This document shows positions 7,722-16,085 of a DNA stretch of 64,000 nucleotides, in pieces. Origin of the DNA: GCA-003244245 sp036501085. GTDB lineage: Bacteria; Actinomycetota; Actinomycetes; Mycobacteriales; Pseudonocardiaceae. The translations under genes and the position numbers were made by a program. Each line of letters begins with the position of its first letter. The stretch's first letter is position 1. Below the pieces are notes generated by a model. That model was not told the origin of the DNA. It was given only the letters and a program-made list of their open reading frames with translations, and ran no database searches. The stretch spans positions 1-64,000 of the forward strand of contig DASYAZ010000032.1 in assembly GCA_036501085.1 (NCBI GenBank), given 5' to 3'.

Positions 7722-9146
7722 TCACCAGGTAGGCGGTCTGCGGTGCGCCCACGGTTGAGCACGCTCGAGCTGTCCGGCCAGGGAGAGCAAATCCGCCTCT
7801 CCCGCCGGTCGGCCCACGAGCTGGATTCCCACCGGCACTCCATCGGCAGTCCACTGTGATGGCAGCGACACGGCCGGCTGACCCGTCACGTTGTACAACG
7901 CGGCGTAGGGGATGTACCGCTTCTGCCGTTCGAAATTCTCTGCCGGGGATACCGAGCTGAACCACCCGATGGGCTGCGGGAGCTGGGCCAGTGTCGGGGT
8001 GAGCACCGCGTCGAACTCGGTGTGCGCGGCCACCGCCGCCCGGCCCGCCTGCTGCACCCGGCCCATCGCCTGCAAGAACTCGGGACCGCTGACCTCAGCA
8101 CCCTGTTCCCGCAGCCACCGGGTGAACGGCAGCAACGCGTGCTGCCCTTCCTCGGGTACCGGCACCGCCGTGGCACCCACTGCCCAGATCGTCTCAAAGG
8201 GAGGCAGCAGCAGGTCGAGCTCGAACGGTGTGGTGGTGTCGACGACTTCATGGCCCAGGCCGGCCAGCAGGGTGGCAGCGTCGTCCCAGGCCTGGCGGCA
8301 CTCCGGGGCCAACTCCACTCCGGGCAGCGGGGAATCGGCGTAACGCCCGATGCGCAACCGTCCCGGCTCTCTCCGGGCGTGCCCGAGGAAGCTCTGGCCC
8401 GGCGGCAGCGGCGGCGCGATCACCGGCTCCCCGGAACAGGGCACTGACATGGCGTCAAGGAGCGCGGCTGCGTCCTCCACGGTGCGGGCGAGTGGCCCGA
8501 TCGTTGAGAGCAATGTCACATCACCCGCCGCCGGGCCGCGGGATACCCGCCCGCGACTCGACTTGAGCCCCACCAGACCGCAGGCTGACGCGGGGCCACG
8601 GATCGAGCCCCCGCCGTCGCTGGCCTGAGCGAAAGGCACCAAACCACCCGCCACGGCCGCTGCCGCCCCGCCCGAGGAGCCACCCGCCAGCCGGCTGGTG
8701 TCCCACGGCGTCACCGCGGGGGGCGATCCCGCCGGCTCGGTGTAGCAGGTGAGCCCGAACTCGGGGGTGCTCGTCTTGCCCAGGCTGATCGTCCCGGCCG
8801 CCGCGAGCAGCCGGACCACATCGTCGTCGACGGTGGGCAGGTAGTGGGCGTACACCGCGGAACCGAACGTGGTGCGCACCCCGGCAGTCAGGGTGAGATC
8901 CTTGATCGCGGTGGGGACACCGAACAGAGCCGGCAGGTCGGCCGGATCGTGGCGGCTCACCAGCAGGTCGGCGGCGCGGGCGGCATCCATCGCCCGATCA
9001 GCGGTGACCGTGACGAAAGCGCCCAGCTGCGCGTCCCTCGCCTCCACCCGTCGCAACTGGTGCTCGACGAGCTCGCTCGGGCACACCTCGCGCCGGCGCA
9101 CCGCCGCAGCCTGCTCCAGAGCTGTCAACTCGTGCAGATCTGCCAC
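7722..9146 (-). CDS. Amidase signature family hydrolase
   Basis: A 474-residue amidase signature enzyme that hydrolyses amide bonds through a Ser-cisSer-Lys triad. The triad is visible as K82 (TAIKDL), S157 (LAGGSSGG) and S181 (SDGGGSIRGPAS). Sequence and length fit a stand-alone amidase such as mycobacterial AmiA/AmiC types rather than GatA; the true gatA is at 47374. The substrate is unknown. It is a single gene between the CtaJ-like gene and the HNH gene, transcribed in the same direction as both. Confidence 0.9.
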   Translation of the reverse strand: MADLHELTALEQAAAVRRREVCPSELVEHQLRRVEARDAQLGAFVTVTADRAMDAARAADLLVSRHDPADLPALFGVPTAIKDLTLTAGVRTTFGSAVYAHYLPTVDDDVVRLLAAAGTISLGKTSTPEFGLTCYTEPAGSPPAVTPWDTSRLAGGSSGGAAAAVAGGLVPFAQASDGGGSIRGPASACGLVGLKSSRGRVSRGPAAGDVTLLSTIGPLARTVEDAAALLDAMSVPCSGEPVIAPPLPPGQSFLGHARREPGRLRIGRYADSPLPGVELAPECRQAWDDAATLLAGLGHEVVDTTTPFELDLLLPPFETIWAVGATAVPVPEEGQHALLPFTRWLREQGAEVSGPEFLQAMGRVQQAGRAAVAAHTEFDAVLTPTLAQLPQPIGWFSSVSPAENFERQKRYIPYAALYNVTGQPAVSLPSQWTADGVPVGIQLVGRPAGEADLLSLAGQLERAQPWAHRRPPTW

Positions 9147-9198
9147 GAACCCACCCTACGGACCGGAGCACTCGCGCACCGGCACGAGAGCACCAAAC

Positions 9199-9882
9199 TC
9201 AGGCGACCTCGCCGAGATAAGGCAACCACAGCGGGTCGGCATCAGGCACGGTGGCCAGTAACCGCCAGTGTTGGCCGCGCGGAGCGCGAGGCGCCAGCCG
9301 CAGTTTCCAGCCCAACTCGCTGAGCAGCCGATCAGCCTTGCGATGGTTGCACGGCGAGCAGCAGGCCACGCAGTTCTCCCAGCAGTGCTCGCCACCCCGG
9401 CTCCGCGGAACCACGTGGTCGATGGTCTCCGCGCGCGCCCCGCAGTACCCGCAGCGGTACCGGTCCCGGTGCATCAACGCCGCGCGGGTCATCGGGACCC
9501 GGGCCCGGTAGGGCACCCGGACGAACGTGCACAGCTTGATCACGGAGGGGGCGAGGACGCTGGCGGTCGCCGAGTGCAGGATCAACCCGGCGGCGTCTCC
9601 GTGCACCACATCGGCCTTCCCGCACACCACCAGGACGATGGCCCGGCGTAACGGCAGCGCGGTCAGCGGCTCGAAACTGGCGTTGAGGAGCAATACCCGA
9701 CGGCGTCCCCACCCCGGTGTGGCGGGGGCCTGTTCCACCAGGACGGTGGTGGTGGCGATGCTGTCAAGAAGCCCGGTTGAGGTTCCTGAGCGCGAGGCGG
9801 GCCGCTGGTCCGCCCCCGCTGGGTGACCCTCCGGGCTGGGTTGTCGGTCGTGCACGCGACCACCTCCGCCTCTACGCGGCAC
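9199..9882 (-). CDS. HNH endonuclease domain protein (Rv2469c-like)
   Basis: The C-terminal half is a zinc-bound HNH nuclease domain: CGYC, then ETIDHVVPRSRGGEHCWENC, then CSPCNHRKADR. Before it lies a conserved N-terminal segment (WGRRRVLLLNASFEPLTALP, RVPMTRAALMHRDR) typical of a conserved actinobacterial HNH family found next to pepN and glbO in mycobacteria. These proteins are core genes of unknown role and are not part of a restriction system here. The first 45 residues from the GTG at 9882 are low-complexity and probably untranslated, so the real start is likely further in. Confidence 0.85.
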   Translation of the reverse strand: MPRRGGGGRVHDRQPSPEGHPAGADQRPASRSGTSTGLLDSIATTTVLVEQAPATPGWGRRRVLLLNASFEPLTALPLRRAIVLVVCGKADVVHGDAAGLILHSATASVLAPSVIKLCTFVRVPYRARVPMTRAALMHRDRYRCGYCGARAETIDHVVPRSRGGEHCWENCVACCSPCNHRKADRLLSELGWKLRLAPRAPRGQHWRLLATVPDADPLWLPYLGEVA

Positions 9883-10112
9883 TATCCCACCACAGATTGC
9901 GCCGATTGTGCACGTGTCCGATAACAGACGTTGTCAGCCGCGTGTCGCTGCTCACCGGCCGAACCGGTGGTGGGACTGGCGGTATCCGTACTCGTCGTAC
10001 CATCATGTGCCGCCGGGCCCCGCCGTACCGGGCGGCGCTCGCGACGCTGGTCACCGGCCAGCTGCGCGCTTCGCTCAGCACACCGGGCTCGATCTGGAGG
10101 CGGCCCCACCTC

Positions 10113-11087
10113 ATGATGGACCACCCGTTCGCTTCGCCCGCCTGCTCGAATGATGAGGGCTCGTGGTGCGCGCGCATCTACCAACTCACGCATAGCGACT
10201 TCCTGTCCCGTTACGCCGATACCGTCGTGAGCACGGGGTTACGCATCCTGCTGATCGTGCTGCTCGCGGTGCTGATCCGGCTGATGGCCCACCGGGCCAT
10301 CAGCCGGCTGACACAGGTGACGGCGGAGGGCCCACCGCCGGGGCTGCTGCGGCCGTTGCGGGAGCGGGCCGCGCCCCGGCCCGGCGCGGCACTGCCCTGG
10401 AAGCGGCGATCGCAGCGGGCCCGCACGATCGGCTCTGTGCTGCGCTCGGGCACCACACTCGTGGTCTACGGAGTGGCGTGCACATTGGTGCTCGGCGAAC
10501 TCGGGATCAATCTCGGGCCGATCATCGCCTCGGCCGGCATCCTGGGCATCGCGCTGGGTTTCGGTGCGCAGAACCTGGTGAAGGATTTCCTGTCCGGGAT
10601 GTTCATGATGGTCGAGGATCAGTACGGCGTCGGCGATGTGATCGATCTCGGTGAGGCGACCGGCACCGTGGAGGCGGTGGGCTTGCGGGTGACGACCCTG
10701 CGGGACACCAAGGGCACCGTCTGGTACGTCCGCAATGGCGAGGTGCTGCGGGTCGGCAACTCCAGCCAGGGTTTCTCGGTAGCCATCGTCGACCTGCCGA
10801 TCGGGTACAACGCTGATATCCGGGCATCCACCGAACTCGCCGATCGGACCGCTACCGAGCTGACCGCCGACGGCAGCGCGCTGGCCGTAGATGTGCTCGA
10901 GCCACCGGAGGTACTCGGGGTCGAGTCGATCAGTTCGGACGGGGTCACGCTGCGGGTAACCGCCAAAGTGCGGGCAGGGCGGCAATGGGCGGTGCAGCGG
11001 GCGCTGCGCGCCGGCATCAAAGCGGCGTTCGCCGAAGCCGGGATCCCCCCGCCCACGCCGAGCACGGTCACCGCCCCACCGTCCTGA
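10113..11087 (+). CDS. MscS-family mechanosensitive channel
   Basis: A membrane protein of about 324 residues of the small-conductance mechanosensitive channel family, which releases solutes on osmotic downshock. Helices lie near residues 30-60 and 110-150. The pore-lining and beta-domain signature follows (GILGIALGFGAQNLVKDFLSGMFMM, quoted in part) with DQYGVGDVIDLGEATGTVEAV directly after it. The C-terminal alpha/beta domain ends near residue 320. The frame is open far upstream, but ATG codons at 10113 and 10116 with GGAGG 12 bases before are the likely start. The glbO gene begins 50 bases downstream on the same strand. Confidence 0.9.
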   Translation: MMDHPFASPACSNDEGSWCARIYQLTHSDFLSRYADTVVSTGLRILLIVLLAVLIRLMAHRAISRLTQVTAEGPPPGLLRPLRERAAPRPGAALPWKRRSQRARTIGSVLRSGTTLVVYGVACTLVLGELGINLGPIIASAGILGIALGFGAQNLVKDFLSGMFMMVEDQYGVGDVIDLGEATGTVEAVGLRVTTLRDTKGTVWYVRNGEVLRVGNSSQGFSVAIVDLPIGYNADIRASTELADRTATELTADGSALAVDVLEPPEVLGVESISSDGVTLRVTAKVRAGRQWAVQRALRAGIKAAFAEAGIPPPTPSTVTAPPS

Positions 11088-11138
11088 GAACCCTCCCTGC
11101 AGCTCCCCTTGCACGGGGCGGCAAGGCAGGATGAGGGA

Positions 11139-11522
11139 GTGGCTGCACCGGAGAATTTTTACGAGGCCGTCGGCGGCGAGCAGACGTTTCGCCGGATCGT
11201 CGGGCGCTTCTACGAGTTGGTGGCAAAGGACGAGGTGCTGCGAGCGATCTACCCGGAGGAGGATCTAGGTCCGGCCGAGGAACGCTTGCGGCTGTTTCTC
11301 ACCCAGTACTGGGGCGGCCCGCACACCTATTCCGAGCAACGGGGACACCCGCGGCTGCGGATGCGGCACGTCCCGTTCCGGATCGGGCCCACCGAGCGCG
11401 ATGCCTGGCTGCGCTGCATGCGCATCGCGGTGGATGAGGCCGAGCTCGATCCGGCCTACCGGGCCGCGCTCTGGGATTACCTGCAGATGGCGGCGAATAG
11501 CTTGCAGAACTCGTTGACCTGA
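11139..11522 (+). CDS. glbO: Truncated haemoglobin O (group II)
   Basis: A 127-residue group II truncated haemoglobin very similar to M. tuberculosis GlbO. Haem-pocket residues are present: Tyr B10 (Y25, RFYELV), Tyr CD1 (Y38, IYPEED), the proximal His F8 (H77, HPRLRMRH) and Trp G8 (W90, RDAWLRC). The family binds oxygen tightly and is linked to redox and peroxide or NO handling. I use the GTG at 11139, which gives the family's normal length; an in-frame start at 11109 would add an unlikely leader. The glycosidase gene follows after 4 bases, the same order as glbO-aglA in mycobacteria. Confidence 0.95.
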   Translation: MAAPENFYEAVGGEQTFRRIVGRFYELVAKDEVLRAIYPEEDLGPAEERLRLFLTQYWGGPHTYSEQRGHPRLRMRHVPFRIGPTERDAWLRCMRIAVDEAELDPAYRAALWDYLQMAANSLQNSLT

Positions 11523-11526
11523 TCTC

Positions 11527-13143
11527 GTGCGGCGTGCCGACAACCGGAGTGTGGCGTCCCCGCACGGGACCTGGTGGCATGACGCCGTCTTCTACCAGGT
11601 CTATGTGCGGTCCTTCGCCGACTCCAGCGGTGACGGGGTAGGTGATCTGAACGGCCTGCGCAGCCGGTTGGGCTACCTGGAGCTGCTCGGTGTGGATGCG
11701 CTGTGGCTCACCCCGTTCTACCCCTCCCCGATGGCCGACCACGGCTACGACATCAGTGACCCACGTGATGTCGACCCGCTGTTCGGTGACCTGAACGCCT
11801 TCGACCAGCTCATCACCGACGCACACCGGCGGGGGCTGCGGGTGACGATCGACCTCGTTCCCAACCACACCTCCGACCGGCACGAATGGTTTCAGGCCGC
11901 AGTAGCGGCCGCGCCGGGCAGCGCCGAACGGGCCCGCTACATCGTCCGCGATGGCTCCGGCTTCGGCGGAACCCACCCGCCCAACAACTGGACCAGTACC
12001 TTCGGCGGCCCGGCATGGACCCAGCTGCCTGCATCGGCGAACGCGCCCGGTCAGTGGTACCTCCACCTGTTCGCGCCCGAGCAGCCCGACCTGAACTGGG
12101 AGAACCGGGAGGTGTGGGCAGATCTCAAGCGGACCCTGCGATTCTGGTTAGACCGCGGGGTGGACGGGTTCCGCATCGACGTGGCGCACGGGATGGCCAA
12201 ACCCGCCGGCCTGCCGGACATGCCGCAACCCATCGGGGTGTGTCCGGGCCTGGTGGATCCCGGCGTCACCGATCCACGCTTCGACGCCGACGGTGTGCAC
12301 GACATCCACCGGATGATCCGCACGGTGCTCGACGAGTACCCGGGGCGGGTGGCGATCGGCGAGATCTGGGTCGCCGATAACGGCGGCTTCGCGCGCTATC
12401 TCCGCCCCGACGAACTGCACCTGGGATTCAATTTCCGCCTGCTGGAGGCGGATTTCGACGCCTGCAGACTGCGCGAGGCCATCGAGCACTCTCTGGCGGC
12501 GGTCCGGGACAGTCCGGCGCCCGCCACGTGGACGATCGCCAACCACGACGTGGTGCGCCCGGTGACCCGGTATGGCGGTGGAGAGGTGGGGATGGCGCGG
12601 GCACGAGCGATGGCGCTGGTACAGCTCGCGCTGCCGGGCCCGGCATTCCTGTACAACGGTGACGAGCTCGGCGTGCCGAACGTGGAGCTACCCGACTGGG
12701 CGTTGCAGGATCCGGTGTGGCGGCGCTCGGGGCGCACTGTCCGCGGGCGCGACGGCTGCCGGATCCCGCTGCCGTGGGAGGGCACCACCCCTCCATACGG
12801 CTTCAGCGCTACCCCGGGCACCTGGCTTCCGATGCCCGGTGAATGGGCCGCCTACGCCGTGGAGACCCAACTGGAGGCCCCTGACTCGATGCTGTCGCTT
12901 TACCGGCAGGCGATGGAACTACGCAAGGGCAACCCAGCGTTTGCCGGTGCCGAGCTGGAGTGGTACGGCCCGCCGCCGGGCTGTCTGGCCTTCCGGCGCA
13001 AGGGCGGTGGGCTGATCTGCGCTGTGAACGCCTCCACAGCACCGGTGTCATTACCGCCCGGAAAAGTGCTGCTGTCCAGCGGCCCGCTCATCCTCAGCGG
13101 CGACATGCTGCTGCCCCCGGATACTGCCGTCTGGTTGACGTGA
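11527..13143 (+). CDS. aglA: Alpha-glucosidase, GH13 family
   Basis: A 538-residue glycoside hydrolase of family 13 (oligo-1,6-glucosidase/alpha-glucosidase group), acting on short alpha-glucans in the cytoplasm. The (beta/alpha)8 barrel motifs are in order: DLVPNHTS, GFRIDVAHG with nucleophile D218, the general acid E279 in IGEIW, and D341 in IANHD. The N terminus (HDAVFYQVYVRSFADSSGDG) is typical of the oligosaccharide-specific subfamily. The start is GTG at 11527, four bases after the glbO stop, so the two genes are probably cotranscribed. Confidence 0.93.
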   Translation: MRRADNRSVASPHGTWWHDAVFYQVYVRSFADSSGDGVGDLNGLRSRLGYLELLGVDALWLTPFYPSPMADHGYDISDPRDVDPLFGDLNAFDQLITDAHRRGLRVTIDLVPNHTSDRHEWFQAAVAAAPGSAERARYIVRDGSGFGGTHPPNNWTSTFGGPAWTQLPASANAPGQWYLHLFAPEQPDLNWENREVWADLKRTLRFWLDRGVDGFRIDVAHGMAKPAGLPDMPQPIGVCPGLVDPGVTDPRFDADGVHDIHRMIRTVLDEYPGRVAIGEIWVADNGGFARYLRPDELHLGFNFRLLEADFDACRLREAIEHSLAAVRDSPAPATWTIANHDVVRPVTRYGGGEVGMARARAMALVQLALPGPAFLYNGDELGVPNVELPDWALQDPVWRRSGRTVRGRDGCRIPLPWEGTTPPYGFSATPGTWLPMPGEWAAYAVETQLEAPDSMLSLYRQAMELRKGNPAFAGAELEWYGPPPGCLAFRRKGGGLICAVNASTAPVSLPPGKVLLSSGPLILSGDMLLPPDTAVWLT

Positions 13144-13175
13144 ACAATCTGTAGGCCCGCGTGATCCACGGTGAC

Positions 13176-13595
13176 TCAGGCGCCAGGCTGATCGGAGTGA
13201 AACGTAGCCAGGAACTCCCGTTCGGCCGGCATCAACCGGCGTGGCCGACGGGTTTCGGTGTCATACGGAGCGAGTTGAGTACGCGCGGTGACCGCGTCAC
13301 CGTCCGTGCCTGCCACCGCGTAGTGCAAGACGAATGACGCGGCCCGCAGGTCATTGACCCACAGCCGTACCCGCACTGGGCGGGCGGAATACAGCACCGG
13401 TTGCTGGTATCGGACCAGGAGTTCGACCACCACCACGCCATTGGCCAGAGTCCGGGCTCCTCGGCGGGCCCCCTCGCTGAACAGCAGTTCGGTGCGCGCC
13501 TCCTCCAGCAGAGTGACTACTCGCGCGTTGTTGACATGCCCGTAGATGTCCATGTCTGACCAGCGCACCGCGACGTCGGTGCTGAACACTGCCAT
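13176..13595 (-). CDS. Acyl-CoA thioesterase, hotdog fold
   Basis: A 139-residue hotdog-fold protein of the 4-hydroxybenzoyl-CoA/YbgC-like thioesterase group, which hydrolyses acyl-CoA thioesters. The active-site motif is RWSDMDIYGHVNNARVVTLLEEAR, quoted here as its key part DMDIYGHVNNA with the catalytic Asp. The M. tuberculosis counterpart (Rv2475c) lies in the same neighbourhood. The ATG at 13595 is chosen because the conserved domain begins there and a GGAGGGGCGGGGAG stretch precedes it; the frame is open for 68 further codons upstream with no homology. Confidence 0.88.
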   Translation of the reverse strand: MAVFSTDVAVRWSDMDIYGHVNNARVVTLLEEARTELLFSEGARRGARTLANGVVVVELLVRYQQPVLYSARPVRVRLWVNDLRAASFVLHYAVAGTDGDAVTARTQLAPYDTETRRPRRLMPAEREFLATFHSDQPGA

Positions 13596-13647
13596 CTCCC
13601 CGCCCCTCCGGTCGCTTCGCGTGTCAGCGACGTCCACCGGAATGGCT

Positions 13648-16038
13648 CTAGTTCCCAGCAGCGGGGCGACGACCCGACTCGGGTGGGAGCCAGCGCGGCT
13701 CGGCGGTGAGGTCTGGTAACCGCAGTAGCGGATTGGTGAGCGCATCCGAGGAGCGGTCTTCGCCATCGATCGGCTTCGGTGCCAACGCGAGACCGGCAAC
13801 CCAGCGCGTTCCTAATCCACGGTAGCGAGGCAGTTCGCGCTTGGTCTCGACCTCCTCAGGGACATCGTCCTTATCCGTCCCAGCGGAGCGGGCGTCTGCC
13901 CGAACGCCACGGCTTTCCTGGTACGCAGCCAGTGCCTCGGCGAGCAGATCACCCAAGCCCATCTCGTCGGTCTCAACCTCGTCCTCTGGGTCCTCATCCA
14001 CTGGCGCCCAATCGAGCGCACGCGGAGTCGGGGCTGGTGGCGGTCCGGGAGGGAACTCACGCCGTGGCGACGCGAAATCAGTGGCCTCCTCGGACGAGGT
14101 GTCTGGACCAGGACTGACCTGCCGACCACCGGTGTCGTCTTTCTCGCCGGGGTTGCCCTCCGCAACCTGTCGCAGCTCGGCTGCGGACGCCTTGCCCACC
14201 GCCTCGTCAGCAGATTCCTCGGCACGGCGACGGCCGGAACGCCCTGATGACAGCGCCGACGCCGGGAGCAGGTCACTCACAGACACCAAGGCCCCAGCAC
14301 CCCGACGATGCCGTGCCTTGGACTGCCACGAATAAGGCTCGGGTGCCTTGCCGGTACGGTGCAGTTCGGCGCCTTTCTTCGATACCAGCTCTTGAGCGCC
14401 CTGTTCCACGATTGGTAACACATCGGTTTCGTCTGGCCCGAGCACCGGCTCGACCACCGAAAGCTCCGGAGAAGCGGGCATCAGCTCGGCAGCGACCTGT
14501 TCAGTGTCCTCCGCAGCCCCCACCTCTGACCCCGCAGAGTCCAGGTCAGCGGCGTCCGGCTCAGTGACACCTGTCTCAGCGACGGCCTGTCCGATCGCCT
14601 GTGCCGGGACGCTTTCCCCATCAGCGGCTTCGACCTCAGCACTATCAGGCTCAGCAGCTGGCTCGATGACGTTCGGCTCACGAACACTCGCCGCGGGCTC
14701 AGCCGCCACCGGTGGCGCAGTGGTTTCCAACCCGGCAACCTCGTGCTCAGCGGTCTCGGGCTCAGCGGTCTCGGACTCAGCGGTCCCGGACTCAGCAGCC
14801 TCGGACTCAGAGAGGTATTCTTCGAGGCTCTCTGAACCGGTGGCCGGGTGCACTGGAACCTCGACGTGCAAGGGGACCGTGTCGGGATCAAGCCCGCCAC
14901 AGCCCGCCCCCGTGTTACCCAGCAGCTTGGTGATCTGGCCGAGCAGGCGTGCTTCCTCACGTCGTGCGGACCCGCAATTTTCCAGCAAGGTGGCTCGGGC
15001 GGCCTCCACATCGCGGCGGTGGCGGCCTTCAGCCGCATGGGCAGCGCGCATGCAATGCAGAGCGTCCGCGAACTCATCGCGAGCCTCGTGCACATGGGAT
15101 AGCCCCTCAAGGCATTCCGCGAGAACTGCGTCCACCCCGTAGCGCTGAGCTCCCTCAACGGCATCGGCGAGCAAGGTGAGCGCCGGCTCGTGGCGACCTT
15201 CGGCAAGGTGGACCCGGGTAGCCAGCGCCAGCCGTATCCTGCCGAGCACCCCAGCGGCGGCGGCACGCACTGGACGGCGCAGCAGCGGGCGCACCTCCTG
15301 GAGCACGGCCTCGCCCTCATCGCGTTCAAGCAGGATCAGCGCTATCTCCAGCATCAACCGCGCGCTGACCTCACCGCTGTCGTGCTCGGGATCGGCGAGC
15401 CCGGCCAGCAGTTCCCGACCTTCCCTGGCCTTCGCTTCTGCTTCGATGGTCGCGCCCCGGCGGCGGTGGCGCGCCGCATCCACCGCACGGGCGGTGGCCC
15501 GCAGCAGCAGTGCGGTGTCGTGATCCAGGTTCGGGTCCTCACTGTAAAGTTCATCAGCTTCCGCGAGCGCGGACGTGACGAGATCATGACGGCCCAGGCT
15601 CACCGACGCTTCGGCCACCGCGATCAGAGCGCCACCGCGCAGCAGCGGGGCGACATCCTCACCCACTGCGAGCACCGCACGCACCGCGCCCAGCGCAATG
15701 GCGGGCTCACCCAGCGCCACTGCACAGTGCGCGAGTTCCACAAGCAGCTCTTGGCGCAGGCCCTGCGGAGTCTCTACATCGGCGAGGGTCGGGAAGAGGC
15801 GGTGCGCCGCTTCCCCGTGCCGGCCGAGCCGGTTGAGGGAGAAAACCGCGAGGTGATCCGCCCGCAGCACGGCCATCTTGTCGTCCTGCGCGGCAGTGAC
15901 CGCCCGGTCGGCCAGCAGCAGCGCAAGCTCGGGAGCCCGCCAACGCAAGAGCATTGCCGATTCCACCAGCGATGCGGCCTCGCCCCCGTTGACCGGCATC
16001 CCGGTCCGGACTCCCCTTTCACGCGCCGTGCTGCTCAC
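13648..16038 (-). CDS. Large helical-repeat protein with acidic repeat region, unknown function
   Basis: I do not recognise a named family. The predicted protein has 796 residues. Residues 1-390 are Ala/Leu/Glu-rich and read as tandem antiparallel helices of TPR or MalT-like type (for example ALGEPAIALGAVRAVLAVGE, ALTLLADAVEGAQRYGVDAV). Residues about 400-570 are a disordered acidic stretch built on repeats such as ESETAEPETAE. The last 220 residues are charged, with a basic segment RRGAGALVSVSDLLPAS. It has no signal peptide or membrane helix. The GTG at 16038 is preceded by a G-rich stretch; an ATG at 15999 is an alternative. It lies 47 bases downstream of ettA on the same strand, so cotranscription is possible. 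A scaffold or interaction role is only a guess. Confidence 0.7.
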   Translation of the reverse strand: MSSTARERGVRTGMPVNGGEAASLVESAMLLRWRAPELALLLADRAVTAAQDDKMAVLRADHLAVFSLNRLGRHGEAAHRLFPTLADVETPQGLRQELLVELAHCAVALGEPAIALGAVRAVLAVGEDVAPLLRGGALIAVAEASVSLGRHDLVTSALAEADELYSEDPNLDHDTALLLRATARAVDAARHRRRGATIEAEAKAREGRELLAGLADPEHDSGEVSARLMLEIALILLERDEGEAVLQEVRPLLRRPVRAAAAGVLGRIRLALATRVHLAEGRHEPALTLLADAVEGAQRYGVDAVLAECLEGLSHVHEARDEFADALHCMRAAHAAEGRHRRDVEAARATLLENCGSARREEARLLGQITKLLGNTGAGCGGLDPDTVPLHVEVPVHPATGSESLEEYLSESEAAESGTAESETAEPETAEHEVAGLETTAPPVAAEPAASVREPNVIEPAAEPDSAEVEAADGESVPAQAIGQAVAETGVTEPDAADLDSAGSEVGAAEDTEQVAAELMPASPELSVVEPVLGPDETDVLPIVEQGAQELVSKKGAELHRTGKAPEPYSWQSKARHRRGAGALVSVSDLLPASALSSGRSGRRRAEESADEAVGKASAAELRQVAEGNPGEKDDTGGRQVSPGPDTSSEEATDFASPRREFPPGPPPAPTPRALDWAPVDEDPEDEVETDEMGLGDLLAEALAAYQESRGVRADARSAGTDKDDVPEEVETKRELPRYRGLGTRWVAGLALAPKPIDGEDRSSDALTNPLLRLPDLTAEPRWLPPESGRRPAAGN
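14745..14804 (+). repeat. Four tandem 15-base units coding the acidic repeat
   Basis: Units GCTCAGCGGTCTCGG at 14745 and 14760, then diverged copies at 14775 and 14790, lie head to tail. On the minus strand they code for the five-residue repeat xETAE/xGTAE in the helical-repeat protein. The unit is a multiple of three, so copy-number change would keep the reading frame. Confidence 0.85.
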
Positions 16039-16085
16039 CTCCCACCCCCATCGCCGTTCTCGACTATCGGCCGCCCCATGCCCGA

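Noticed and set aside
14745..14804. Tandem repeats as a possible CRISPR array
   Set aside because: Units are 15 bases without spacers and lie in frame inside a coding region.
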